A DNA stretch of 64,000 nt from Polytrichum commune (lineage: Eukaryota > Streptophyta > Polytrichopsida > Polytrichales > Polytrichaceae). Below the pieces are notes generated by a model. The model was not told the origin of the DNA, made no database searches, and worked only from the letters and a program-made list of their open reading frames with translations. Positions 10,390 to 22,610 of the stretch are shown here, piece by piece. The position numbers and the translations under genes are program-made. Location of the stretch: assembly GCA_950295325.1 (NCBI GenBank), contig OX485805.1, forward strand, positions 7,254,501 through 7,318,500, written 5' to 3'. The stretch's first letter is position 1, and each line of letters starts with the position of its first letter.

Positions 10390-13300
10390 TAGTTGACGCT
10401 AATAATTAACTCACACACATTGCATGTTTCATATCCTCTAAGAAGTGTAAACTTGTGTAGAGCAAAAAGTATCCAAACAACACATGTTTACCTTATATGC
10501 ACAATTTCTACAAGCCTCACCAAGTTTGTAAGTCATTATTTTATATTTATAGGTTTGAAGCGTTATTTGGTACATCATAAGCTTATGTCAAATAGGTGAT
10601 AAAACATACCCATATATGACATGGATGATCAAAATACTAAATATTTATTTTCATTTAAAGACACCGAGTATGTGTATTGTAACCCAATTTTTCAATAAAA
10701 ATCTTATGTTTTTTGAAGTTGTGTTAGAATAGTGAGTTGATTTTGAGTAGGGTCATTAATGATGCATTTAACTAAAACCAAAAGTATGTAGATAATAAAA
10801 TGTTCTTTGTGCATGTAGAGGTATAGTTTAGGCCTCTAAAACGCTTGAGAATCAACTCTTAACGAAATAGGGATGTATGTCCATGGGATGAATGATATTT
10901 CGTACAAACCCCTCCCAAAAAATATGGTGGTAATGTTTTACTCGGTCTATGGGTATTGAATCCATTTGATTTGGCAAAACACATCAAATAAATTGGGAAT
11001 AAAATGTAAGTGAAATTATAAACATATGAAAAAATCATTTAAATATCATAATTTCCAATAGCAAAAATCCTCATCCCATTTAGAAATTATACATAGAGAG
11101 ATATTGCAACTTTAAGTCCATAAGATTTTTTAGATCTTTAGGAACATTAAGAGTTGTCTCTATCATGCTCAGTAAATGATCCAAACTTGTTATGCGAGCA
11201 TTGAAATTTCAACCCACGTTCTTTTGTTTTAGGAATGAATCCAAGATTGCTCGTTCAAAGTCATGTAGGGTGGGTAGCTGGGCATAAGAGGGGTTAGCGT
11301 TGGGGGCACCACTTGGCGATTGGCAACTATTAGATTTAGCATTTCCACCATCCATAATCTGAACGTGGCAAAACGAAGGTTGGGATTTTGTGATAGGGAA
11401 AACCCTACGTATTGTGATGTATGCTCATGTTGTAAAGCTTTGGCGATGGACAATGTGGATGCATGGTGGCACAAGATGAACGTTGGGTGAGCTCCACATG
11501 ACCCCCATTTTTTAAAAAACACATCATTTTCATGGCCACAAAATTGGGTTTGGTGCAATTAGGCTGAATTTAGCCTAATTGATTTGCACTAGGACTTAGG
11601 ATTGAGCATTGTAATTGAAGAAAAAGGACCTAATTTGGCTACCCATATATTGACCAATGTGTGGTAAGGTGTGGATCCAAGAACAAAGACCAAAAAGGCA
11701 TGGGTGCAAGCATGGTAAAGTGGACCCAGAAATTGCTCTTGTATCCTAACAACATAGTGTTTTTGGTCAAACACTTAAATATAATAGCAAAATGATATTT
11801 AAATTCATCATTTTCCATGGTGACCTCTATTGTTGTGTTAAGTACTCAATATAGATTACCAAGTTGAGATCTTCAAAACTTATCATTAAGTACAATGCTC
11901 AAAAGAAAATGGCTAGATCTTGTTTTGGACGTAAATTTCATGACCTTAACTATTATGAATTTGGTTGTTTTATCATGTTCCTAAGCTTCATCATACACTT
12001 GAGGTCGTCATCAAAAACAAAACAAAAAAAAATCATCAAATAAATGCAAATTTATCATAATTTTGACAAGTATTTGTTCAATATCACCACTTGCACACCA
12101 CTTGCACTGTCTTTTGAAATTTGTAGAATTTTTTTGAGATTTGTTTTGTCAACATGAACTTCTTGGCTTTGTAGATCAATATGTTTTTAAAACGTTTATG
12201 ATTTTTTTAATCACAAAATTCATTTGAATCACTTTCACTTAAACATGTGCAAGGATCAAGAATCGCCCACTTTACCGTGTTTGCAATCGTATGTTATAAA
12301 AAAAAAAAGTGGATTATATGCTCAATTTGTTAACCAATCTAAAGACTCAATAGTCAACACAAATGGGGGGACCCATATTTGTCATTCAATAAGAAAGGGA
12401 ATCTTCAATTTGATGTTTTTAGGGGATTGTTAAATCGATCACACATTGATCAAACAATCATAGCCAATATCTAAGGTGTCAAGTAGGCTTTGACTTGTCA
12501 TCCAAGTTGGCCAAGTTTATTCTTTCTAACACACAGCTTAAGCCTTGCTCCTCTTCATGTGTATGATTAAGAATCAAATATTGACAAAGTCACATGACCT
12601 TGCGACGCATCTCTATGGTCCTTTCAACAAACTACGTGGTGGATTTAGCAATGCCCTATTTTTATTCCTAACGTGTAGTAAGATATTTGAGAATTCTAGG
12701 ACCACATTCTTGAAGTTTGTTCCATAGACCTCGACAAAAGGGCACCCTCTCGGGATATAGGACAAATGTACGTTAGTGATCACTCATAAAAGCTCCTTTA
12801 GGTGTTTGTGGCCAATTGAGCTTTGGGTGGTTGGTCTAGACTTGATTATTTGTTTGTACTCATCAATATTGAACGGGTCTCCCATAATGTCTACAACAAA
12901 TTATCATAATTTAGGGCCTCTTTATACCTAGAGGCCGGCTCAATTCCCCTTGAGTCCGATTACATGAAATTTCAGCCCTTTTTGGGTTGGAGGCCGGCCT
13001 TAATTGCACATTATAATAAGATTATAATGGGGCCCAATGTTTCCATATGTAAAGGCCTTAGGGCCAAGAATCTAGGCCGATTCAATAAATCTAGCATAAT
13101 CCAATGGATCTAGCATAATCTAGGATAGAGCCAATCATATTTCCACATAATCCAATGGATATGGTTCGCTAAAACATCATATAAAAAAATATTGAAATTT
13201 GACATTGGTCCTCGAGGCCAAGAATTGGCCTTCCAATTTGGGTGCACCCAATTCAATGAGCTCGGGCCGTGTCATACCATGCATTTTTTGATTAAAAAAT

Positions 13301-13545
13301 TCATTCCACCAAATTGGCCCGACCTCTAGGTGTACAGGGGTTGGGGCCGATTTCAACGTTTTGGCCAATTAAAAATGAGGATTTCTAGCCTCTTACACAA
13401 TGAATTGGCCCGGCCTCTAGGTGTAAAGCGGCCCTTAGCTTTGCTTAGCCTGCACTGGTGGAGCCCTAAGCTCCTCTTGCATGAACTTCCTACTCTTTCA
13501 AAAACTCAACTTTAATTTGTGAAAGTCTGGTGTGTTGATTGAGCT
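10390..13545. repeat. Dispersed repeat family, copy A (contains a nested MITE)
   Basis: About 3.1 kb, collinear with copy B (34110-37027) and partly with copies C (42061-43605) and D (26860-27500). Shared landmarks include ATCCTCTAAGAAGTG near the start, TTTGGCAAAACACATCAA near 10972, and TTAATTTGTGAAAGT near 13511 at the end. Reading frames inside are short and are not conserved as proteins between copies, so I cannot assign a transposon class. A 521-bp MITE at 12914-13434 is nested in it and absent from copy B at the same position. Confidence 0.75.
12914..13434. mobile_element. Tourist-like MITE nested in repeat copy A, with TTA target duplication
   Basis: The ends are inverted repeats of about 25 bp: the left begins GGGCCTCTTTATACCTAGAG and the right, read on the other strand, begins GGGCCGCTTTACACCTAGAG. 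The flanks are TTA at 12911-12913 and TTA at 13435-13437. Copy B of the host repeat has a single TTA (36914-36916) between the same flanking sequences, so the pre-insertion site is visible in this window. An extra internal copy of the TIR-like sequence occurs near 13315. Confidence 0.85.
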
Positions 13546-14089
13546 CAAAGAAGAAGAAGAACTCCGGTCTTCAAAGGAAGGCTGAAGTGAGTAAAGTGTA
13601 TGTTTGTAAAACATCCTTGGCAATGCCCTAGGGACAATGGCGTTGGATGTGAAACTGCTTCACCCCTTGCAGGGAGTATATATATACTATATTAATATAT
13701 TTTAATTATGAACAATTTATGGTAGTGTGTAATCTTCCTTGGTAGGAGAAGCTCTAGAACGTAGTGATATTTTAGGGCGTTAGGGTAATTGTTTTTCTAT
13801 ATACATATTATTTCTTTATTAGTTTATATATGGCGAGTTCTGGAGGTTTGTGATAGGTTGTCAATTCTCTAGTCTTAGCTTATGGACTAATATAGAATGT
13901 GCATATTGTGCATTGATTATATTTATTTGTTTGAATGTATTCTTGATTTTGTAATATGGATTTTTAATTTTGTTTCCAAGTGTTTCATTGATGGGTTATG
14001 TGTTATGGCTCTTGCACATGCACTTAGGACCATAAGTGGTGCTACTTGGAAGACTCTCACAATGCTTCTCATTTTCAAGATTTAGTTTT
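13546..14089. other. AT-rich spacer
   Basis: A GAAGAAGAAGAA microsatellite-like run lies at the junction with copy A (about 13548). A TATATATA-rich stretch lies near 13678-13700. The plus-strand frame at 13897-14085 is hydrophobic but low in complexity, and I do not support it as a gene. Confidence 0.45.
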
Positions 14090-15010
14090 ATACAAGGATG
14101 TTATTGGAGAATTTTGTTTTGCAAGAACCAACTATTTAACTAGGCTCTCATCTAGTTGGACCTTACATTGCGAGCGATTCTACCTATTCGTTGATGATCC
14201 ACATTAAAAAGACATTTTTGGATTGAGGCAATGGTGATATGTATAAAGATGCTTTTGACAAGGCATGTAGAAGGGGTATGGTTTAAATTGAAAATGCTTT
14301 TGCTCGTCTCAAGAATGATTGGAAAGTTCTTAAGTGTCTTAATTTCATTGTCCCATATGCAAGCAAAATTATTATTGTGTGTTGTCTTCTACACAACTTT
14401 TATAGGATGAATAATGAACGACTTTCAAGTGGAAAATTACTAGTAGCCCATCTAGACCTTGATGATTTGAGGGTTCCGAGAAGACCAACTACCGTAAGAG
14501 AGCATCTAGACTTGGTGCAGTTTCCATTCAACATGCTATTTTGAAGAAATTGTAAGATTTCATATCAAATGACTAAACACATTTTGTAGTTCATTTTATT
14601 ATATTATGATGTGAATTTTGAAATTCATTTATCTTATTTATTACATATGTGAATATGTCAACTTTAAGGATCTTTTGGTTGTCTTTTATATTTGTATGGT
14701 AACATATTATAAATCAATACACTAGTTGTAGGTGGTTTTGAAGTGTTTTTAAGGGGTGAGATGGTAATCATTGAACCAAAAGAACTGGCAACCAAATAAT
14801 TTAAAGATTGGAACATGTAACCAATTTGATTTAGAAATACTAGGATATTGACCAATCAAGGTATGTGGGTGTTATTTGGTCAATTTTCCGTGTTTTCCAA
14901 CTTCTACTGATTAAATTGACAAAACAAAGGTCAAGTTCCATTAGGAAAGTTGACGATAACACATATGCAAAAACGGGCTTCAAAAGTGGAGTTCCCTTGA
15001 TTTAGTTGTA
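14090..15010 (+). pseudogene. PIF/Harbinger transposase pseudogene, copy 2 (3' part only)
   Basis: Translation gives YIASDSTYSLMIHI near 14170 and IENAFARLKNDWKVLKCLNF near 14285-14345, the last D-block and the Glu-block of the same transposase as at 8880-9830. These are followed by the same downstream sequence up to about 15010. The helical, first-Asp and GTHDA blocks are missing, and stops interrupt what remains. It is a truncated second copy of the same element in the same orientation. Confidence 0.75.
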
Positions 15011-15460
15011 GCTATAGCCTATCGAAAGTGCATGCTTGTTCCACTTCTTAATTACATACATAGGTCTCCCCATTTGTAATCATTATTAAACGTAGAACAC
15101 TTATTGATATTTGAAGACATAGTCGAATCTCTTATTTAATCAAACCTTATTCAAGCATAAAAATATACTACATATACAACTTTGATAACATCATTAAAAT
15201 TATTATATATCTAGCATACATAATAATATGTAGTACAAATATAATTTAGAACAAAATATATAATCTACTAGCCCATTAAACATAAAAGAACGTCGTCTTT
15301 CTTCTTGTCATTTGCGTTTGTTGGAACTACCAACCTCCATTTTCATGCGGAACAATTGAATTTTCAAATCTTTAGCACGTTCTTTGGTTTGTGCATCTAG
15401 CTCATGTAGATAGTTGAAATGTTTTATTTTCATAATGCATTTGGGCAACTAATGCTAAGT
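15011..15460. other. AT-rich intergenic sequence, nothing recognised
   Basis: About 450 bases of A/T-rich DNA. I see no exon, terminal repeat or simple repeat. Confidence 0.5.
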
Positions 15461-16930
15461 GTTTGAGAAGAAGTCTATGGGCGATGAAAGCAGCTTCTGA
15501 CTTCTGGTGGGGCCACGTTGCCTATGCATTCTCGATCGTCGGATTTGACCGATGTAAGATCTCCACCGTTCCTGCCACCACTCATCCACTGCGTGTGCAG
15601 ACAGAGAGAGAAGAAAGACAGACACTCACTCTCTTCACCTTCCCGATTACGATTTCAAGCTGGCGTTTCACGAGGGGGACGAGGAGAGGTTTCACACTTC
15701 ACATTTCAAACCATATGCGGAGAGCTTAAGGGCACTTTGATGAAAAAGACAAGATCATTATACTGCTGCTGAAGTTTGTAATTGACGGTGATCATCGCCA
15801 CGTTTTTGCGGCATATCGAACCTGCTTCATCTGTTGGGCGTGTGATGGTATAAGAGTCACCCTCATATGCGTAGATTTGCAATGGAAGAGTGTCGAGTGA
15901 TCAGTGGTGGAAATTAAGGCTCGTTGTTTTCATGCGAAGGCTTTTGTTCAGCCGGGTTTCTGCATTTCGACTTTTAGATCTAGTCGACGTTCAGCGTTCC
16001 ACAAGTAGGATGAGGAGAAGTTTCACAATTCACATTTCACACAGCATGCACAGAGAGATGCATAGCACCTTGATGGAATAGACGAGATCGACGTGCCGTT
16101 GCTGTAGAGTACAACGGTGATCATCACCAGCTTTTGCCCCATAAGAATAGTCCTTCGTAAAGTGTTGGAAGGCTCTCTTCATGCGAAGAATTCTGTTTGG
16201 CCGCAGGGTTTTGTGCATTTCTTTAAATACCCACGACATTCATTCAGCGTTTCGTAAGTGGGAGGAGGAGAAGTTTCACATTTTAAATTTCACACTGTAT
16301 TCAGAGAGCTTTAGAACACCTTGATGGAGAAGACAATGGAGATGTTGCTGCTGGTGTAGTGCACAACGGTGATCATCGCCAGGTTTTTGCAGCATAAAAC
16401 CCAGCCATCAACACTTCTTGACGAGTGTTGATGATATATTAAGCGGTATATTAAGTGTTGATGGTATATGTGTAGAATTGCAACCCGCGAGGAGTGAGTG
16501 ATCATCAGCACCCCTGATCTCCTCTGTTCCTGTCACCACTCATCCACTGCGTGGTTCTTCTCCCACCACTCATCCAATGCGTGTGCAGACAGACAAACAG
16601 AGAATACAAACAAACACTCACTCTCTTCACCTTCCAATAGTCGGTATTTTCGGGACATTCATCACCTTCAGATTTAAAGTTGTAGGATCTCTCTTTTGTT
16701 CTATTGGAGAATAGCAAGAAGCCCGAATCATTTGGTTCTTCGGGACTTTGCAATTGGTGATGTGTTGCGATGTGATGCTTGAAGAAAATTGGGCTGTTAG
16801 AGGTTTTGAGGTTTTTTGGTTCCGGAGAAACTCGAGAGTGAGAGAGGATCAGATATGATATTTGGGTTTTCTGCTTCAAAATATCTTGAGTGGGCTTTGT
16901 CAGCCTACTTTTCGGGGAAGGGTCGATGTG
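15461..16930. repeat. Degenerate tandem repeat block (~250-350 bp period)
   Basis: The phrase GAGGAGA(A/G)GTTTCACA followed by CACATTTCA-like sequence and an AGAGAG-GC block recurs near 15677, 16013 and 16262. GTGATCATCGCCA or a variant recurs near 15788, 16112 and 16370. CCACTCATCC(A)CTGCGTG recurs near 15583, 16535 and 16566. The units are imperfect and of unequal length. Open frames across the block are not conserved between units and look non-coding. It could be the eroded U3 or leader of a retroelement. Confidence 0.5.
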
Positions 16931-17196
16931 AGAGGGAACCGCTTAGTTTTATAGCTTTTTGTGGGTTTTGGAAAAAAATCGATCACCGCATCTAAGGTTG
17001 GCCCTTGTATATTTGTTCGTTCGTTTGTTATGTTGTGGGTTCTTGGAATTTTGGGGACATTCATGAAATTCAGATTTTATTTGTAGGTTCTCCTCTTGTA
17101 TTCCAGTAGAGAAGGAGATTAAGAGGATTGCTTTGTGGGAGTGAGGAGTGCTTGGGGATGTATATTTCGTGTCAGGGACGATGTAGGAGAGCCCCT

Positions 17197-18935
17197 TGTG
17201 AGCCCAAAAGCATGTGCCCACATGTGTTTTAAGGTTAGGATTGATTAAGGTTGAGTAGGGATTTATTATTACCTTATTAAAACATAAAAAGAGTGATGTT
17301 TATTAGCAGCGAGTGGAGTTGTGTTAAGTTCAGATTTTGAGTTAAGGGGAGGGTTAGTGTAGGGGCCTAACCAATCTAGGAATTAGTGAAGTTTAGGGGT
17401 TGCCTAAGGTAGGGAATTCAAATCCAGGGTTTTAATGTTGGAATCGGGACCCTCGTTGTCCATTTTGGGAGGGGCACCGTTAGTTAGGATTATCTGGAAC
17501 TTAGCGGCGGGATAGGCCGAGGCCCCTGGACTCTTTGGTTGCGGCTGCGGGAGAGCTCGGAGAGGAGGCGGCATCGGAGAATGGTTGCGGTCACGGGAGA
17601 GAGAGGGTGAGGCCGCGATGAAGGAGCCTCGGCGGACTAGGGGCAGTGGCAGCTAATCTACGAGGATGGGTGCAGTCGGCATTAGAAAGTGGATTTAAGA
17701 GGGCAGAAGCAGGTATCCTCAGGTAACAGACTGGGCGTTCGGAAGCGCATACTCAAAATTCTGGTTTTCGATTCCTTGTGGCATTCTAGGGTGCCAAGAT
17801 CGCACAGGCATCGGCTGCCTGGATAGGAATGTGAGGAGTGACATTAGGCTGCGGCCAAAGAAAAAAGGTTGACAATGCTGGGTCAGGGGAGGCAAGCCAT
17901 CAGGAATGGAGTTGGCCACAAGCGAGGCTGACTCAAATTCGGCAGCCTAGGCGTTACATGGCTGCTGGATGCAGCTCGGGTGTGCAGAGAGATTCAAAAC
18001 CTGGGGGCGCCGCTGGGTGATGCCGTATTTAGCGCTCTGAGGCCATCTAGCGAAGAGAGTGGGTTGAGGAGGAGTGTCCCTGGAGGAAGTGCGAGGAAGG
18101 GGAATTAGCTGCAAGGCAGCAGCTGCTAGGAGGCAGGCGCATACATATGGGATGAGAACATTCGGCAGCTAAGGGCTGTGGATGCGAGGCAATGCCGTGC
18201 TTCTACCAGCAATCCAGGAGTGAACCAGTGGTTGGAAGGAGAACAGAATTGGGAGTTGGGCAATGCCTCCTGAAATTGAGATCATATTCGATTAGAGGTC
18301 GACGAGGAAGGGAGGAGGTTGCGAGTCCGCCAGGGAAGAGCGGCTGACAGGATTCTCCAAGTATTCGAGCTAGCTGGAATCGGCGAAATTAGTTCAGGTC
18401 AGGAGCAAATTCCCGATGCCAAAGGTGGAAATCAGAGCTGATCACACCAGACAGTAGCACTGTGGGTTAGAGGATGGGCTGGAATGGGTAGCAGCCGAGG
18501 TGAATTGAAGGTAACAGGGGCAGAGGACCGGCCCAGGCCTCCTGGGGTAGCTCCCTTAATGTTGACTGGGACTAATGAGGTGATCGGGGTATGCCACATG
18601 TACACGTGGATCGGCTCCTATGCTACTAGGAAGTAGGACTTGGTTAAGAGTTGTTAGTGTTGTGAGTGGAAGGTTAGGTAGGAAGAGTTAATGGGTTGAG
18701 GGCATGTGATAATGTCGCACGACGGGTCGAGTGTTTCTAAATACTCGGGCCTTGAGCCTTTTTAATAAAATTGCATATTTGAAGTTTTATGGCGGTATCA
18801 TTAGAGGGTTAGCCCAGAGGCTAAGCGAGATTGAAAGAATACATGTGAGCCTTGGACTCTTCCCTGGACTAGGACGCATAAAGGGGAAGGATTTAGGCCT
18901 CACACCCCTCAACCTTGAAGATTTTTGTAAGTTTG
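17197..18935 (+). repeat. Solo-LTR-like block, copy 1
   Basis: The block starts TGTGAGCCC, has a TATA-like AACATAAAAAGAGTG about 100 bp in, a GC-richer body and an AATAAAA signal near 18764. It ends shortly after a block resembling GGACTAGGACGCATAAAGGGG. The same landmarks in the same order occur at 30900-32340 (TGTGAGCCC, AAAAAGAGTG, AATAAAA near 32188, then GACTATGACGCTAAGGGG), and the first two also at 41327. A promoter, a body and a polyadenylation signal without coding capacity suggest solo LTRs of an unidentified retrotransposon. No target duplication was confirmed. Confidence 0.4.
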
Positions 18936-20694
18936 CAAAAAATCACAATTAAGGTTAACCCTTGCTTGTATGCTTTTTGAAGTGGAAAGGGTGGGTTGTG
19001 GTTGGCCAGTTACTGCAACGATTGCAGGGACCTTGATTTGGGCCGTGACCCTGCGCTTTTAGAACATAATTGTCACAGCTTGTGTTGCATTGTGAGGCTT
19101 CACAGCTCCTAGATCGCATTCTTCTTGCGCAAGTGTTCTCGGTCAGCAGATGTGCTTCAAAGCTCAATACTGTAGGGGATGAAGGAGATAATGCAATTTT
19201 AAGGAATCATAATCAACAAGGAGTTGGATCAGAGAGACCACATCCACATCATGATAATGGCATTGGTAAGGGTGGGAGAAGTCATTAGTGCAAAGGCAAG
19301 GGGAGATTAGTGTTGTTTGGTCTCGACAACATAGCCCTTTCTTGTGTTAGAAGCACCTGGACCATTTGGCTGTTGAGGCTTTGCCAAGTTTTTTTAATTT
19401 GAAATGAAATTTGTTCAATTTTTTTGTGAATGTATCATTTAAGATGTCCTAACAAGGCTTTATCTTGTATACTGGCAACATCAGTTGACTCATCAGCTCA
19501 TTGTAGACCAACTCCTGCCTTGGGTGCTGCGGACCAACGTGACATTGTTTGGACAAAGGTTTACACTGACTTTTGTAACTTTGGGTGACTACCATTGTGT
19601 TGAGTATTAGGAGTTTCAACTTTAAAAACCATGTTGATATCTGGTGTTTGTTTGGTTGCACAGCTACAATTGTTGAAGGACAAATACTTACCAGATATAA
19701 ATGAGCTTTATGGGATGCTGTCCACTCGCAGCAATCAGGTTGTTCATCTGTTCCACATAACCTTTTAACATGAAAAGCACCTGTGGGTGTTTTGAGCATC
19801 TTGTTCTGATGATTGCAAATTAGAAGGTTCCTGCAGAAGTGAAACGTCTCCTTGTTAGTGAAATTCTCTTATGGTCCAAAATACACAACAATTAGAGTCA
19901 ATATTGGAGGTTTGATGGATTCTCCGGAGATGGTTGGTTCGAGGGTGAAATTGAGAAAGGGATGTGGAACTACTGCTCCGATATTATAACAGGGATGCTT
20001 GTAAATACTGCTGATGAGGAGTTCGTCATTTGCAGCAGGAAGGATGCAAAGCTCACATATCTCATGGATTATAAGCTATGATGTTTTTAGGGTTCCGGCT
20101 TTGAAGGGGACATGAGTCGATGATCGATGATGCATTTTTAAGGGGCAGGGGCCGAAATAGGCTACACCGAAATCAATTCGAACTGCCTGAAGGCTTCTTT
20201 GGGCGATGATATGAAATTTTGCTGATCAATATGGAGCAGGTTATGCAGAGGTAATTAGCAAATCCCTACTTCCCAGCATGTGAAGAAGATAGAAGAAGAT
20301 ACCTATTTGCAGAGGTGTTTGTTTGTGCTTTGGACAAAAACCTGCGCTGTGATTTCTTCTTCTGAACAAATTTCTAGGTGGGACTCAAACAGATCATAAC
20401 TGTCTCCTTTGTAAATCTCCACACCAACTCCTCTCTATAAAGGCATCTGTTGAGTAATTTGCCTCTGGAGTACGTCAATTTTGGTTCTGTCAATGTGTGA
20501 CTTCACTAGACTAGGTGCTACTTTGGTGCTCGATGATGTGCAATTGCAATCCATTTTTTCTCAATGGAGGTTCTATCATGTTTTCTTTTCGTTATTTTCT
20601 TATTATATGGGTTCTCACTTAACTTTCTTACCCATAGAACGTTGTATCCAAGTATCCTTGCACCTAAGTACATGATTTAGTGTTATATAATCAG
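18936..20694. other. Intergenic stretch before the gene-fragment cluster; one exon-like frame
   Basis: Mostly unremarkable. Around 19910-20080 a plus-strand frame reads FDGFSGDGWFEGEIEKGMWN and onward to a stop near 20079. It has protein-like composition and may be another captured exon, but I cannot identify it. Other frames in this stretch look random. Confidence 0.35.
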
Positions 20695-22247
20695 CACTGC
20701 TGCTGCTCGAGATCAGGAACGAGCTGCACGAGTGGGCTCTGGACGTGGGCTAGGTGCTGTGGCAATGGCAACAGCATGGCAGCAGAGAACCCTCACAGAT
20801 AGAGAGCTGACGAGAAGGTGGAATATTTCAGAGGCCATGAGCAACACTTGGCAGGAATATGATAAAGGGGAAGATTTTGCAGGTATTGACATTAGTGAGT
20901 CTGCTCACTCGCTCTTTGGAGTTCTCCCTGCCATGGTGAAACTGCCAGGCGAATGCGAATCCTTGAGGTACAGCTTTTAATTCTATTCCTTTCTTCGGCC
21001 AATTCTTTGTTTGTTTGAGCCGTTTACCAACAAATATGCTTACAATTCTTTGATTATTAGATAGTGAGTGAGATGTATGTTCTCTGCTATTTCTGATGTG
21101 GGTCACTTAGATTGATTAGCTGAAGTATGTCACACGCCTTTTATTAATCTAACAGTCATCATTTGCTTACATAGGTTGCCTTCTTAATTCCTATTTTGAC
21201 AGGTGAATAGGCGTTCACTGGCTGCTGCGGCAGATAAATTTGGGTCAAATATAGGAGGAAGAGTTTGGCGCTCTCTTGTTCGACGCCTGCAAGAGATGGG
21301 TGCTCTGTTTGGGGCTATTTCAAATCAAATTGGACCTCTTGACCAGGTATATCTTGTGCTTGGTTCTGATTGAGCAGCTTTCTAATTTGCCGATCTGATA
21401 TTGTCTGAGATGGAAACTTCTTGCATGTCACAATCTTATGTAGAGTTCCTTCTGGATAATAATCAAATTCATGGCACTGTATTTTCAGTAGGCTTTCTTG
21501 CTGCAATGCATATATATGAGTGCATGACGTCATACTCAATCCAGCTTCTTCAGGGTCATGCTTCTTTTCTTGCTTTTCTGAAGTTTGTAAAAGGAACTTT
21601 GTAGAGGTTGATAATTGTCATGAAATGTACAGCATTGGTTTAGGAATTATAGTGAACTGCAATGCAATACGTAGGTCATGTGGTTACAAGGTACCTCCTT
21701 CATGTAGGTTAGTTTGTCCAAGTTTTCAAATATCACAATGGTTTATGGACAGGTGTGTCCATATTTTTCCATACTCCTAGCGTATATTTATCCCATAGAA
21801 GTTGACAGTTTCTGTGGCAATACCACCTGATAGATGTCAAGTCTCTTTTGCTGACCCCTATCATATGTTTCTTTTCATGTGCAACCTGTCCAAGATAAGT
21901 GCAGGGCTAACTTCGTTTCACAACTTTCTTTCCCATATATGTACAATCTGATGACTTTCCACGTGCAGGTATTCTGGAAATTAGATTCGTTTGAGAACTC
22001 TCAACGGATGAAAAAGAGGTTGAGACGAAATTACAAGGGTTTGGACCATCAAGTTGTGAACTCTTGCAAGGAATCTCCACTTGTTGATTTTTCAAGTGAT
22101 CGGATCCCTCTGCTACCAGGAGCTGCAGAACTTGTCTCTGAAAACATCAAGACTGAGGAGACTGGGGAAGATGAGTCAAAATCTGATGATGAAGGAGGTG
22201 AGGAGGGTAAATTGTCTGCTGGCAAAGGTGACATGGGTAGTTCATAA
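20695..22247 (+). pseudogene. Fragment of a SPIRRIG-type BEACH-domain gene (three exons)
   Basis: Three exon-like blocks with canonical splice edges: 20695-20967 (after CAG, donor GAG|GTACAG), 21203-21346 (after ACAG, donor CAG|GTATAT) and 21969-22247 (after GCAG). The translations include WQQRTLTDRELTRRWNISEA, then DKFGSNIGGRVWRSLVRRL, then VFWKLDSFENSQRM with LRRNY. They match in order the region just before the PH-BEACH module of plant SPIRRIG/BCHC proteins, which act in membrane trafficking and P-body function. Blocks 2 and 3 join in phase. Block 1 leaves two bases over while block 2 needs none, so this join breaks the frame. Block 3 becomes an acidic tail with a stop. The several thousand residues of a complete gene are absent here, so this is a fragment. 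Confidence 0.6.
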
Positions 22248-22610
22248 AAACCTGTAAGCTTTAAAAGTTACACAGAACAATTTTCTAAAATAAGGTGCAT
22301 TAATAAACGAATTAATATCACTCATGGCAACTGTCAATTCTGTACCAGTGAATGTTTCGATATAGTATCAAATTGCAAATGCAGAAATAAATGCCATAGC
22401 CAATACTTTGGCGAAAACCTAACCAATACTTCATCATCCAGCCGAATGTTGTAAGACTTTCCTTGACTAACCACAACTGCCAGCCACCAGAAAAAAAAAA
22501 TTATCACATGAATATCACTGCAATACTCTTCATTCACAATGCCAGCTCAACCACAGGGTTACATAGTTGGCTCAGGAATAGATTTGTTGTGAGCTGTGAG
22601 AGTAACATAC
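22248..22610. other. Spacer between opposite-strand gene fragments
   Basis: About 360 bases between the SPIRRIG-like fragment (plus) and the next exon blocks (minus). I see no feature. The strand switch with so little space supports a composite origin of the cluster. Confidence 0.4.
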
